The notes: generated from the letters alone by a model not told the origin. DNA of 64,000 nucleotides from Paraburkholderia antibiotica (GCF_012927125.1 NZ_JABBFZ010000017.1:109702-173701), one strand, 5' to 3'; shown: positions 27,613 to 37,247, numbered from the stretch's first letter. Translations and numbers: made by a program.

Positions 27613-27916
27613 GGTCTTTCCTTTAATCTGGCGGTAGCCAACCCGCGTGCAGCCTTGAACGGGGCTGCCTTCAGGCGCGAGCCACTTGCCTACGGTCGAA
27701 AAAACGCGATTATGCCAGAAAATCAGTCGCTTGGCGATTTTTCTGCCAGCGGATTCTATTCGGGCGCGTGCTATCGGAGTGGCAGGTAGTGGCGCTCGCA
27801 GGTTGACGCCGCAAGTGCCCGCTGGGCGGGGCGTTCGCAACTATGCGCACCGGGCCTGGGCGCGCAACCCTACGTGCGGTCCCCGCGGCCTGGGCCGCCC
27901 CGCGTCAGGGTCGGCG
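27613..27916. other. Intergenic region with rpmE2 promoter element
   Basis: No gene. On the minus strand CATAAT at 27709-27714, preceded by TGG, reads as an extended -10 about 97 bases before rpmE2. A short AAAATC/GATTTT dyad lies just beyond it at about 27718-27742. I see no clear -35. Confidence 0.45.
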
Positions 27917-28750
27917 TCAGGGCGCAGCGAACGTCAGGCCGACACGCGCCGGATCCTGCCGGTAATAGCGCGCAAGCAGCCGGTACAGTTCCGGATACTC
28001 GGCTTCGAAGGCCTGCGGCTTCACGAACAGCGCCTCGCTGCACACCGCGAAGAATTCCGACGGATGATCCGCCGCATACGGATCGATCAGCGATTCGCGC
28101 TCGAAGCGCGTCCAGCGCCGCTCGGGCACCGCGTCGACTTGCGCGCAGAAGTGGTCGTACGCGTTGTCGAACACGTCGGCCCAGGCTTGTGCGTCGAGCG
28201 GTGCGTGCCAGCGGCGCATCAGCGGCGGATGGCCGTCCGCTTCGCCGTCCAGCATGTCGATCTTGTGCGCGAATTCGTGGATCACGACGTTGTACGCGTC
28301 GGTGCTGTCGGTTATCTGCGCGTCTTCCCACGACAGCACCACCGGACCGCCTTGCCACGCTTCGCCGCTCGCGTCGTGCTCGACCTCGTGCACGACGCCG
28401 TCCTCGTCTTCGACGGTCTTGCGGATCACGAACTCGCCCGGATAGACGATCACGCCGACCCAGCCGCGGTACAACTCGAGACTCAGGTTCAGCACCGGCA
28501 GACAGGCTTGCGCGGCGATCGCGACCGTCATCGCGTCGGTCAGCTCGAGCTCGTGTGCGGTCGAAAACTCCTTTTGCGCGATGAACAGGCTCGTCAGCTC
28601 GCGCAGCCGCGCGAGATCGGGCGCTTCGAGGTGGGCGAGAAACGGCAGGCCGGCGAGGGTCGCCTGCCACAGCGGTTCGTCGATCGCGTAGTCGCGCAGC
28701 GCGCGTTCGCGGCGGCGCGCGCCCAGCCAGTTCGTGAGTTTCGACAGCAT
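27917..28750 (-). CDS. mtfA: Zinc-dependent peptidase, MtfA family (M90)
   Basis: A 277-residue gluzincin-type peptidase. The zinc motif HEFAH is at residues 158-162 (VVIHEFAHKIDMLDG), and the third ligand and catalytic support lie in HPSEFFAVCSEALF near residue 235. In E. coli MtfA binds the Mlc repressor and affects the glucose PTS, but betaproteobacteria often lack that system, so the partner here is unknown. The ATG at 28750 is chosen because homologues start MLSKL-like. It lies 13 bases after the MFS gene stop on the same strand. Confidence 0.92.
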   Translation of the reverse strand: MLSKLTNWLGARRRERALRDYAIDEPLWQATLAGLPFLAHLEAPDLARLRELTSLFIAQKEFSTAHELELTDAMTVAIAAQACLPVLNLSLELYRGWVGVIVYPGEFVIRKTVEDEDGVVHEVEHDASGEAWQGGPVVLSWEDAQITDSTDAYNVVIHEFAHKIDMLDGEADGHPPLMRRWHAPLDAQAWADVFDNAYDHFCAQVDAVPERRWTRFERESLIDPYAADHPSEFFAVCSEALFVKPQAFEAEYPELYRLLARYYRQDPARVGLTFAAP

Positions 28751-28763
28751 GCTTGAGCTACCT

Positions 28764-30320
28764 CTAGTCGATCTGTTTTTGCCACGCGGCAAACAGCCCG
28801 CCGCAAATCGCAACGCCGATCAGAAAATAGAAGCCGTCGAGCGACGCGAGAAAGCTCGCCTGCTGCGCGACCGTCCGGCCGATCGACGCGATCGCGAGCG
28901 CGTGCGCTTCGGTCGCCGCGTGGCCAGCGGCCGCGAAACTCTGGGTCAGGGTCGCGAGCGTGTTCTGGAACACCGGATTGTACGGACTCACGGACTCCGC
29001 GAGGCGACTCTGGTGCAGCGCCAGCCGATGCTGCTCGACGATGATCACCGATGCGGTCGCGAACGAAATCGTCAGTTGCCGCACGATGTTCTTGAGCCGG
29101 TAGCCGTGCGTGAACTCCTCGATCGCGAAGATGCGGAAGGTCAGGTTCGCGACCGGCAGCACGATGAACAGCAACAGCAGGCCGCGCAGCAGCAGCGGCA
29201 CAACGAGCGCCGCCTCGCCGACGCCCGGCGACATGCGCGTCATCCATGCGGCAGCGAAGGCGGCGACCGCGAAGCCCGGCACGATGATCCATTTCTTGCG
29301 CGTCAGCAGTTTGGCGTAACGCAGATAGACGAACAGCGCGCTCGCCGAAATCAGCGAGGTCACGCCGACGAGTTGCCCGGTGTTCTCGACCGGATAGCCG
29401 AGCCCGCTTTCGAGAAAGCGCGAGATCAGATAGCTGAACACGGTCGTCATGTAGTAATAGAACATGTACAGCACGAGGCCGACCTGGAAGACCTTTTCGC
29501 GCAGCGCGTGCAGCCGCACGAGCGGCGCCGGATGATGCCACTGCTGATACGCGAACCAGCCGAGCGCGACGAAGCCGGCGAGCGTCAACAGGATCAGCGC
29601 CGGCGACGTGCTGAACAGCTGGAAGCGCACCTGCTGCATCACGATCTGCAGCGCGCCCTGCGCGAAAGCGAACACCAGGTACGGGCAGAAATGTGCGGCG
29701 CCGCGCTCCTCGGGCAGACGGTTGCCGGCGTCGGGCAGCGCAAGCAGCGCCAGCCCCGCGAACAGCACGCCGGCCGGCACCGTGCACGCGAACAGCGCAC
29801 GCCAGTCGAAATGCGCGACCAGCTGACCGCCGACGAGCGGCGCGAGCGCGCTGGACAGCACGATCAGGATCAGAAACGCGCGGGTGGCGGTCGGCCGCTG
29901 TTGCGGCGTAAAGCTCATCTGGATCAGGATGCGGCAGGTGCCCATCATCGGGCCGATGAAGTAGCCCTGAAAGCCGCGCGCGAATGCCAGTTCGATCGAC
30001 GATTCGCTGAGCGCCGCGGCCACCGCGCCGGCCGCGTAAAGCAGCATGCAGCCGGCCACGTAGCGCCGGTAGCCGAAGCGCTCGACCCACCATTCCTGCT
30101 GCAGGATGCCGAGCACCGCCGCGACCGCGTATGCACTCGACGCCCATACGAGCTCATCAGGCGACGCGTTGATGCCGCCGGCGATATAGCTCGCGAAAAA
30201 CGAGAAGATCGCGTTGTCGAAATAGTCGAGGCCGGTAACGACCGCGAGCACCCATGGGAAAAAATCGCCGCGCAGTTTGGCGACGCTGAACCAGCCGGTA
30301 TGGGGCGAGACGCCGTTCAT
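28764..30320 (-). CDS. MFS exporter, DHA2 (EmrB-like) family
   Basis: A 518-residue membrane protein with about 14 hydrophobic segments, the count expected for the DHA2 drug:H+ antiporters. GYFIGPMMGTCRILIQMSF and LAPLVGGQLVAHFDWRALFA match motif positions around helices 4-5. No membrane-fusion partner gene lies nearby. The ATG at 30320 overlaps the stop of the upstream MerR regulator (ATGA), so the regulator and pump are translated together, a common self-controlled efflux unit. Confidence 0.9.
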   Translation of the reverse strand: MNGVSPHTGWFSVAKLRGDFFPWVLAVVTGLDYFDNAIFSFFASYIAGGINASPDELVWASSAYAVAAVLGILQQEWWVERFGYRRYVAGCMLLYAAGAVAAALSESSIELAFARGFQGYFIGPMMGTCRILIQMSFTPQQRPTATRAFLILIVLSSALAPLVGGQLVAHFDWRALFACTVPAGVLFAGLALLALPDAGNRLPEERGAAHFCPYLVFAFAQGALQIVMQQVRFQLFSTSPALILLTLAGFVALGWFAYQQWHHPAPLVRLHALREKVFQVGLVLYMFYYYMTTVFSYLISRFLESGLGYPVENTGQLVGVTSLISASALFVYLRYAKLLTRKKWIIVPGFAVAAFAAAWMTRMSPGVGEAALVVPLLLRGLLLLFIVLPVANLTFRIFAIEEFTHGYRLKNIVRQLTISFATASVIIVEQHRLALHQSRLAESVSPYNPVFQNTLATLTQSFAAAGHAATEAHALAIASIGRTVAQQASFLASLDGFYFLIGVAICGGLFAAWQKQID

Positions 30321-30913
30321 GACGATTTGTCCGTCGACGCTTTAGCCATTGCCGTTGCCGCCGCGCGCGATTTGCCGCTGCGTTTTGCGGGCGTCGTGCC
30401 GGTTGGTGTGGTGGGGGGAGTGCCGGTCGTTGCTGTCGGCGCTGCTTTGGCCTGGGCGTTCCGGCGTTGCGCGAGCAGCGTGTCGGCGTTTTCGCCGGCG
30501 AGACGCCGCTCCAGATAGTCGAGGTCGGGGCTCAGTTCGGCGCGCAACTTCTGCGCTTCCCTGAGCTCACGGCGCATCGTTTCGATGCGGGCATCGAGCG
30601 CGTCGACCTGCTGGGCGATCGCATCGCGGATCTGCTGCAGCGATTCGGTCGAGAAGCGATGACCGCCCTCGACCGTTTCGAGCGGACGCTTCAGCATTTC
30701 GGTGATGCCATGCAGCGAAAAGCCCAGCGAGCGCAGCCGCAGGATGCGCGCGAAGCGCTTCAGGTCTTCCTCGTCGTACAGACGATAGCGGCCTTCGCTG
30801 CGAGTGGGCGAGACGAGGCCGCGTTCCTCGTAGTATTTCAGCGTGCGCGGGGTGACGCCAAGCCGTTCGGCGGCGTCGCGCACGGTCAATAGCGCGGCAG
30901 AGTCCTTCGACAT
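30317..30913 (-). CDS. MerR-family regulator of the MFS exporter
   Basis: A 198-residue regulator. The winged helix at residues 5-75 (LLTVRDAAERLGVTPRTLKYYEERGLVSPTR) is followed by a long coiled coil to about residue 140. The C-terminal ~50 residues are Ala/Thr/Pro/Lys-rich, with no Cys, so a metal sensor is unlikely. The ATG at 30913 is chosen; the open frame to 30985 crosses the operator. The TGTACGT palindrome at 30957-30972 upstream is the likely binding site. Confidence 0.87.
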   Translation of the reverse strand: MSKDSAALLTVRDAAERLGVTPRTLKYYEERGLVSPTRSEGRYRLYDEEDLKRFARILRLRSLGFSLHGITEMLKRPLETVEGGHRFSTESLQQIRDAIAQQVDALDARIETMRRELREAQKLRAELSPDLDYLERRLAGENADTLLAQRRNAQAKAAPTATTGTPPTTPTGTTPAKRSGKSRAAATAMAKASTDKSS

Positions 30914-30942
30914 AGTGGTGACGGACGTGGACGGACTGGGGC

Positions 30943-30972
30943 ATTGTACTGCAACGTGTACGTTCACGTACA
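30943..30972 (-). promoter_or_regulatory. Promoter/operator of the MerR-MFS unit
   Basis: A perfect palindrome TGTACGT-TC-ACGTACA occupies 30957-30972. On the minus strand TACAAT at 30943-30948 follows as a -10. The ATG is 30 bases further. The arrangement fits a MerR operator in the promoter spacer, although a good -35 is not evident. Confidence 0.65.
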
Positions 30973-31026
30973 TGTTGGCAGCCACGTGCCGGATGAACGG
31001 CGCGGTAGACGGGCAGGGCGCGGACG

Positions 31027-31061
31027 AAAAAAAACCGCTCGCGCGGGGCGAGCGGTTTTTC
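31027..31061 (-). terminator. Bidirectional intrinsic terminator after rho
   Basis: Stem CCGCTCGC/GCGAGCGG with a short G-rich loop, flanked by an eight-base A run on one side and five T on the other. It lies about 60 bases past the rho stop. Confidence 0.9.
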
Positions 31062-31123
31062 GGTCTGCAGTCTGTGCCTGCAGTGGCGACCGGCCGATCA
31101 GGCCGCGACGCTAACGTGACACG

Positions 31124-32392
31124 TTAGCTGCCGCCACCACGACGCATCATGTCGAAGAACTCGGAGTTGCTCTTCGTCTGGCGGATCTTGTCGAGCAGGA
31201 ATTCCATCGACTCGACTTCGTCCATGTCGTGAATGAATTTGCGTAGCACCCAGATCTTCTGCAGCACTTCGGGCTTGATCAGCAGCTCTTCGCGGCGCGT
31301 GCCCGACTTGTTCAGGTTGATCGACGGGTAGACGCGCTTCTCGGCGAGGCGGCGCTCGAGGTGCACTTCCATGTTGCCGGTGCCCTTGAACTCTTCGTAG
31401 ATCACGTCGTCCATGCGGCTGCCGGTTTCGATCAGCGCGGTGCCGATGATGGTCAGCGAACCGCCTTCCTCGATATTGCGCGCCGCGCCGAAGAAGCGCT
31501 TCGGACGCTGCAGCGCGTTGGCGTCGACACCACCGGTCAGCACCTTGCCCGAGGCCGGTACGACGGTGTTGTAGGCGCGCGCGAGACGCGTGATCGAGTC
31601 GAGCAGAATCACCACGTCGTTCTTCATTTCGACGAGGCGCTTGGCTTTCTCGATCACCATTTCGGCGACCTGCACGTGACGCGCGGCGGGTTCGTCGAAC
31701 GTGGAGGCGATCACTTCGCCGGCCACCGAACGCTGCATTTCCGTCACTTCTTCCGGACGTTCGTCGATCAGCAGCACGAACAGCACGACGTCGGGATGGT
31801 TCTGCTTGATCGCGTGCGCGATGTGCTGAAGCATCACGGTCTTACCCGACTTCGGCGACGCGACGAGCAGGCCGCGCTGGCCCTTGCCGATCGGCGCGAT
31901 CATGTCGATGATGCGGCCCGTCACGTTTTCTTCGCCACGCATTTCACGTTCGAGCAGCAGCACCTTGTTCGGGTGCAGCGGCGTCAGGTTTTCGAACATG
32001 ATCTTGTGCTTCGAGGCTTCCGGCGGCTGGCCGTTGACCTTGTCCACCTTCACCAGCGCGAAATAGCGCTCGCCGTCTTTCGGCGTACGCACTTCGCCTT
32101 CGATCGTGTCGCCCGTATGCAGGTTGAAGCGGCGGATTTGCGACGGGCTGATGTAGATGTCATCCGTGCTGGCGAGGTAGGAGGTTTCCGGCGAACGCAG
32201 GAAGCCGAAACCGTCCGGCAGCACTTCAAGCGTGCCGTCGCCGAAGATCGTGTCGCCCGCTTTGGCTCGTTTTTTTAGAATGGCGAACATCAATTCCTGC
32301 TTACGCAGGCGGTTCGCGCTTTCGATCTCGAGGCCATTGGCCATCTCGATCAATTGGGACACGTGCAGAGTCTTAAGCTCGGATAAATGCAT
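31124..32392 (-). CDS. rho: Transcription termination factor Rho
   Basis: A 422-residue hexameric RNA helicase that ends transcription. Order: N-terminal helical region (MHLSELKTLHVSQLIEMANG), the cold-shock-like RNA-binding domain (GFGFLRSPETSYLASTDDIY), then the ATPase core with Walker A PKSGKT, Walker B VILLDSITR, the Q-loop and the R-loop RRLAEKRVYP region. The ATG at 32392 gives the usual start and length. The frame to 32458 adds a non-homologous stretch. The 320-base upstream leader leaves room for autoregulation. It is followed by a strong terminator. Confidence 0.97.
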   Translation of the reverse strand: MHLSELKTLHVSQLIEMANGLEIESANRLRKQELMFAILKKRAKAGDTIFGDGTLEVLPDGFGFLRSPETSYLASTDDIYISPSQIRRFNLHTGDTIEGEVRTPKDGERYFALVKVDKVNGQPPEASKHKIMFENLTPLHPNKVLLLEREMRGEENVTGRIIDMIAPIGKGQRGLLVASPKSGKTVMLQHIAHAIKQNHPDVVLFVLLIDERPEEVTEMQRSVAGEVIASTFDEPAARHVQVAEMVIEKAKRLVEMKNDVVILLDSITRLARAYNTVVPASGKVLTGGVDANALQRPKRFFGAARNIEEGGSLTIIGTALIETGSRMDDVIYEEFKGTGNMEVHLERRLAEKRVYPSINLNKSGTRREELLIKPEVLQKIWVLRKFIHDMDEVESMEFLLDKIRQTKSNSEFFDMMRRGGGS

Positions 32393-32711
32393 ACGGAGAA
32401 CCCGCAGGAGAAGGTGCGACGAAATGAAATCTGGGAGGAGGGTGAGCGGAACGCTCAAAGACTTACACGTCTTTTCGACGTTTTGCGGATTCTAGCATAG
32501 CACACGCCAATTTCGGCCAGTACGGCGGCGTGGCATCTTTGTCATAACGCGTGTTGCCGGCTGACAACAGGCTTCATCAACGAGTGCGGCGGTTGCTGTT
32601 CAATCTACCAGGCCTGCCTCGCGTGCTCATTCGAATGTTCATTGTTACGCGCTGTGACGCGCTTGCGAACCGCGTGTGACCTGTGCGATCCGCAAGCGCC
32701 GCGGCGTTGCT
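32393..32711. other. Intergenic region and rho leader, with an extended -10 at 32489-32497
   Basis: No gene. On the minus strand TGC-TAGAAT (32489-32497) reads as an extended -10, giving a leader of about 90 bases before rho. The trxA 3' end contains no obvious terminator. Confidence 0.5.
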
Positions 32712-33038
32712 TTACAGGTTGCCGTCGAGGAACGCGGTGAGTTGCGACTTCGACAGGGCGCCGACCTTCTGTGCGGCGACCGCGCCGTTCTTGAACAGGA
32801 TCAGCGTGGGGATACCGCGCACGCCGAACTTGACCGGCGTGGACTGATGCTCGTCGACATTGATCTTCGCGACTTGCAGGCGATCTGCGTAATCCTTCGC
32901 GACTTCGTCGAGGATCGGCGCGATCATCTTGCACGGACCGCACCATTCAGCCCAGAAATCGAGCAGCACGGGTTTATCGGATTTCACGACGTCCTGTTCG
33001 AACGATGCGTCGCTAATATGCTTGATTTGTTCGCTCAT
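32712..33038 (-). CDS. trxA: Thioredoxin 1
   Basis: A 108-residue thioredoxin with the redox motif WAEWCGPCKM (Cys33, Cys36) and the cis-Pro loop GVRGIPTLILF. It is the general protein disulfide reductase and would serve the peroxiredoxin at 459-920. It sits upstream of rho on the same strand, the classical trxA-rho order, although rho probably also has its own promoter. Confidence 0.97.
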   Translation of the reverse strand: MSEQIKHISDASFEQDVVKSDKPVLLDFWAEWCGPCKMIAPILDEVAKDYADRLQVAKINVDEHQSTPVKFGVRGIPTLILFKNGAVAAQKVGALSKSQLTAFLDGNL

Positions 33039-33532
33039 TTATGAATACCTCTATCGGTTCGAGGCCGGCCTTGAATTGCTCGCCACGATACGTCAAAAAC
33101 TGGGAAATTTCCGTTCGCTTTGCCGCCTTCGGAGGCTTGCCGCACATGCCTGCAAAAATCTGAAAAGCCGGCAGATTTTCACGGCATAGGCGGAAAAGCT
33201 CGCGTTTGCGGGTCTTTCAATCTGGCAGTGTAGCTTAATTCGCTATGCGTTGCCGATGGGCGATAGTACTCGTTAGGGCAGTGGGGCTAATGGGTCGCGA
33301 GTAGCGTGGTGGCGAATGCGTGGTTGCTAATAGATAGGGCGCCGGGATTCGACGAGATGTGGTTAGCACGACGTGGATCGCACGGCCGCTGTCCCTGCCG
33401 AACGCGACGCGCGAAGCGCATTGACAGGCATGACAGAGATCACGGGAGGCGCGCGACGAAGGGCAAAGTTGTCCGATCCGGCGCGTCGTTTGCGTTTTGC
33501 TCGTATTAACAGTCGCACAATGCGCGCGGCAA
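33039..33532. other. Intergenic region between trxA and 4.5S RNA
   Basis: I see no gene in these ~490 bases. It must hold the trxA promoter on the minus strand and ends with the promoter of the 4.5S RNA on the plus strand. Short open frames here have no convincing start sites. Confidence 0.5.
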
Positions 33533-33541
33533 TGATAGAAT
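33533..33541 (+). promoter_or_regulatory. Extended -10 element of the 4.5S RNA gene
   Basis: TGA-TAGAAT (33533-33541) reads as an extended -10, placing the start at about 33548, the first base of the RNA stem. No good -35 is seen. Confidence 0.6.
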
Positions 33542-33548
33542 GTTTCGT

Positions 33549-33644
33549 GACGGGCCTCCTCGCATGGAGGGATGGTCAACCTGGTCAGGTCGGGAACGAA
33601 GCAGCCACAGCCGTTTTCCACCAGTGCCGAGGGTCGGGCTCGTC
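33549..33644 (+). ncRNA. ffs: Signal recognition particle 4.5S RNA
   Basis: The conserved apical core GGTCAGGTCGGGAACGAAGCAGCC-type element is present from about 33583. The ends pair perfectly: GACGGGCC (33549-33556) with GGCTCGTC (33637-33644), allowing one G-U. The size of ~96 nt and the location just upstream of dnaX fit the small bacterial SRP RNA. It binds Ffh and targets membrane proteins. Exact ends are estimated from the stem. Confidence 0.9.
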
Positions 33645-33895
33645 ACCTTCTATTGCATTTTCTTCGCGGGCGTTTTCACGATTTCCCGCAATCATTCCCA
33701 GCTTTTCTGTTCCTCGTTCGCCGTGTTCTTTCCGAGCATCGTCGCGGCCCTATCGCGCGCGTTCATTGCGTTCACATCTTGCGGGCGACGGATTTTCGCG
33801 TCGGGCTGTCAGCCTGTTCCAGCAAAGCGGGAGCAGGGGTTCGCGCGTCATCCGGATTCGGTTTTGCGCGCCATCGTTACTGATACAATTTCCCG

Positions 33896-36598
33896 ATGAC
33901 CTATCAAGTTCTCGCACGCAAATGGCGGCCGAAGGATTTCGCTTCGCTCGTCGGACAGGAGCACGTGGTGCGCGCGCTCACCCACGCGCTCGACGGCGGC
34001 CGTCTGCACCATGCCTATCTGTTTACTGGCACACGCGGCGTCGGCAAGACCACGCTGTCGCGCATCTTCGCCAAGGCACTGAACTGCGAAACCGGCGTGA
34101 CCTCGACGCCGTGCGGCGTGTGCCGGGCCTGTCGCGAGATCGACGAAGGGCGCTTTGTCGATTATGTCGAGATGGACGCGGCGAGCAATCGCGGTGTCGA
34201 TGAAATGGCCGCGCTGCTCGAGCGCGCGGTGTACGCGCCCGTCGATGCGCGCTTCAAGGTCTACATGATCGACGAAGTGCACATGCTGACGAACCACGCG
34301 TTCAATGCGATGCTGAAGACGCTGGAAGAGCCGCCGCCGCACGTCAAGTTCATCCTCGCCACCACCGACCCGCAGAAAATTCCGGTCACGGTGCTGTCGC
34401 GCTGTTTGCAGTTCAATCTGAAGCAGATGCCGGCCGGCCATATCGTGTCGCATCTCGAACGGATTCTCGGCGAAGAAAACGTGCCGTACGAAGCGCAGGC
34501 GCTGCGTCTGCTCGCGCGCGCGGCCGACGGTTCGATGCGTGATGCGCTGTCGCTGACCGATCAGGCAATCGCGTATTCGGCGAACCAGGTCAGCGAGGAC
34601 GCGGTGCGCGGAATGCTCGGCGCGCTCGATCAAAGCTATCTGATCCGTCTGCTCGACGCGCTCGCGCAAGGCGATGGCGCCGCGGTACTGGCAATCGCCG
34701 ACGAGATGGCGTTGCGCAGCCTGTCGTTTTCGACGGCGTTGCAGGATCTGGCGAGCCTGCTGCACCGGGTTGCGTGGGCGCAGTTCGCGCCGTCGTCGGT
34801 GCTTGACGAATGGCCGGAGGCGGCGGATCTGCGTCGCTTCGCTGAAACGTTGAGCGCCGAGCACGTGCAGCTGTTCTATCAGATCGCGACGATCGGCCGG
34901 AGCGAACTCGGTCTTGCGCCCGACGAATACGCGGGCTTCACGATGACGCTGTTGCGCATGCTCGCGTTCGAACCCGCGCCGACAGGTGGTGGCGGAGGCA
35001 CAGCGGGAGCCGGTTCGCAGACGGGGGCTGCGGGCGCTGCCGGTGCGAAGCGTTCCGGCGCGCCGACTGTCGCCGCGCTGCGCGCGTTGTCGCCGTCGTC
35101 CGCGACGGCTATGGCTGCTGCCGCGCCGCTGCCGCCGGCGGCTCCTCGTGCAAGCGACGCGGCGCAGCGCGCTGTGCCGGCGCGCGGACCGCAGGTGGAC
35201 GATTCAGGCTCGGGGCAGGTCGAGGCGGCAAAATCCGCCGGGTCGGCTACGGAGTTGGCGGTGAAATCGGTGGATACACCGGTTGAGCAGCAGGTTGAGA
35301 AGCCGGCCGTGCAGCCCACTGCTGGTGCCGATGCTGATGCAGTGCAAGCTCAGACCGCACCTGAATCCATCGCTATTGACGCGCCGCGTGCCGAGGATTC
35401 GGTGCCGGCCGGGCAAGAAGTGAACGAGCAGGCCGCACGCGCGGCCGATGTGTCGTCAACGGCTGCGGCTCGTCCGTTGGCACCGTGGGAAGACGCGCCC
35501 GAAAACGACACCGCCGCGACGGTCAGTTCGACCGAACCGGCATCGAACGAAAGCGTTGATACGCCGCCTGCATCCGCATCGACGGCGCCCGCGGCCGCCG
35601 CGCCCACGCGCGCGGAACCCCGTGCGGAACCTGTCACGCCGCCGCAACGCGAACCGGCACCGGAGGAGGCCTCGCCCGCATTGGCACCAACGTCAGCTGC
35701 GGCCGATTCCGCGTCGCGTCGTGCGGGAGGCGCCAGCGCCGCTCTCGACGTGCTGCGCAACGCCGGCATGAAAGTGTCCGACCGTGGCCGCGCCAACCCG
35801 GCCGCAGCCGCGAAACCTGCCACGTCTGCCGCACCGAAGCCCGCCGCACCGCGCGTAGTCGTCCCGGTACCGACGCCCGGCGCGCCGCGGCGCGCGCAGC
35901 CGGACGCCACGTCCGCGCAGGCCGCGCCAGTTCGTAGCGAGCCTCGCGGCAGCAACGGCGGCGCCCAGGACGGTTCGTCGATGCCGTGGGACGACATCCC
36001 GCCCGACGACTACATGCCGCTATCGGCCGCGGACGACGCGTATTTCATCCCGCCCGACGACAACTTCGTACCGGTCTTCGATCACGGCCCCGACGACGTT
36101 CGCATGGACCGCGCGGCGAAGTCCGCCGCGCCCGCACCGGTCGTCGATACGCGTCCGCTGCCGCCTGCCGTGCCGCTCGATCCGCTCGGCTTCACCGGCG
36201 ACTGGCCCGCGCTCGCGGTCGATCTGCCGTTGAAGGGCATTTCGTATCAGCTTGCGTTCAACAGCGAACTGATGGCGCTCGAAGGCAGTACGCTGAAGCT
36301 GAACGTGCCGGTGCCGCAATACGCGGAAGCGTCGCAGGTCGCTAAACTGAAGGCGGCGCTCGTCGAGCGGCTCGGCCGGAACGTCGACGTGCAGGTCGAG
36401 GTCGGCGCGGCGCGTCGTACCGCCGCCGCGCACGACGCCGCCGTGCGCGCGCAGCGCCAGCAGGAAGCCGAGCGCGAGATCCGCGCCGATCCGTTCGTGC
36501 AGTCGCTGATTCGCGAATTCGGCGCCAGCATCGTCGATGGCTCGATTCGCCCGATTACTCCGGACGCCGCCTCGAACGGCGCGGCGCCGGCCCACTGA
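33896..36598 (+). CDS. dnaX: DNA polymerase III subunits tau/gamma
   Basis: A 900-residue clamp-loader subunit. Residues 1-365 are the AAA+ core: Walker A GTRGVGKTTLSR, the zinc finger with Cys in LNCETGVTSTPCGVCRAC, and the SRC motif in VLSRCLQF. Residues ~370-755 are an unusually long Ala/Pro/Thr/Glu-rich linker. The C-terminal ~130 residues (LPLKGISYQLAFNSELM) correspond to the tau domain that binds the polymerase alpha subunit and DnaB. It is much longer than E. coli tau (643) because of the linker. No A-rich slippery heptamer is visible, so a frameshifted gamma form is not predicted. ybaB and recR follow, the classical order. Confidence 0.94.
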   Translation: MTYQVLARKWRPKDFASLVGQEHVVRALTHALDGGRLHHAYLFTGTRGVGKTTLSRIFAKALNCETGVTSTPCGVCRACREIDEGRFVDYVEMDAASNRGVDEMAALLERAVYAPVDARFKVYMIDEVHMLTNHAFNAMLKTLEEPPPHVKFILATTDPQKIPVTVLSRCLQFNLKQMPAGHIVSHLERILGEENVPYEAQALRLLARAADGSMRDALSLTDQAIAYSANQVSEDAVRGMLGALDQSYLIRLLDALAQGDGAAVLAIADEMALRSLSFSTALQDLASLLHRVAWAQFAPSSVLDEWPEAADLRRFAETLSAEHVQLFYQIATIGRSELGLAPDEYAGFTMTLLRMLAFEPAPTGGGGGTAGAGSQTGAAGAAGAKRSGAPTVAALRALSPSSATAMAAAAPLPPAAPRASDAAQRAVPARGPQVDDSGSGQVEAAKSAGSATELAVKSVDTPVEQQVEKPAVQPTAGADADAVQAQTAPESIAIDAPRAEDSVPAGQEVNEQAARAADVSSTAAARPLAPWEDAPENDTAATVSSTEPASNESVDTPPASASTAPAAAAPTRAEPRAEPVTPPQREPAPEEASPALAPTSAAADSASRRAGGASAALDVLRNAGMKVSDRGRANPAAAAKPATSAAPKPAAPRVVVPVPTPGAPRRAQPDATSAQAAPVRSEPRGSNGGAQDGSSMPWDDIPPDDYMPLSAADDAYFIPPDDNFVPVFDHGPDDVRMDRAAKSAAPAPVVDTRPLPPAVPLDPLGFTGDWPALAVDLPLKGISYQLAFNSELMALEGSTLKLNVPVPQYAEASQVAKLKAALVERLGRNVDVQVEVGAARRTAAAHDAAVRAQRQQEAEREIRADPFVQSLIREFGASIVDGSIRPITPDAASNGAAPAH

Positions 36599-36670
36599 TC
36601 CATCGTTCGCGGCGGCGTCGCAGCACGGCGCCGGAACGACAGATTCACGCTATCTAGAAGGAGCATGTCC

Positions 36671-36997
36671 ATGATGAAAGGCCAACTCGCCGGGCTGATG
36701 AAGCAAGCCCAGCAGATGCAGGAAAACATGAAGAAGATGCAGGAGCAACTCGCGCTGATCGAAGTCGAGGGGCAGTCGGGCGCCGGTCTCGTGAAGGTGA
36801 CGATGACCTGCAAGAACGACGTGCGCCGCGTGTCGATCGATCCGAGCCTGCTCGCCGACGATAAAGACATGCTCGAAGACCTCGTCGCCGCTGCGTTCAA
36901 CGACGCCGTGCGCAAGGCCGAGGCGACCGCGCAGGAAAAGATGGGCGGCATGACCGCCGGGCTGCCGCTGCCGCCGGGCTTCAAGCTGCCGTTCTGA
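36671..36997 (+). CDS. ybaB: YbaB/EbfC nucleoid-associated protein
   Basis: A 108-residue DNA-binding dimer, starting MMKGQLAGLMKQAQQMQENM with a long N-terminal helix, then EVEGQSGAGLVKVTMTCK. AAGGAG at 36658-36663 favours the ATG at 36671 over the ATG two codons earlier (36665). It lies between dnaX and recR, as in most proteobacteria. Confidence 0.94.
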   Translation: MMKGQLAGLMKQAQQMQENMKKMQEQLALIEVEGQSGAGLVKVTMTCKNDVRRVSIDPSLLADDKDMLEDLVAAAFNDAVRKAEATAQEKMGGMTAGLPLPPGFKLPF

Positions 36998-37247
36998 AGC
37001 TGCTGCAAGAGGGCGTCCGCTGCGCCGTTGATGCCGCGGCGTCAACGGCGGCGCGGGGCGCTGACGCGAAGCCCCGCGCGCCGGCATGAGGTACGGTCGA
37101 GACTGACGTACCGGACACGCCGAACGATTCGCGCCAGCCGCGGTGGCGCGGAGCGTGAAAACGCCACGACGATTCTCACGCTCGCCGCTACCGCCGCCAC
37201 GTCCCAACCTGTGCATTCAGGCACCATTCACGTCGACGCCGATTCGC

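Noticed and set aside
33896..36598. Programmed frameshift in dnaX producing gamma
   Set aside because: No run of six A residues or other slippery heptamer is visible around the linker start.
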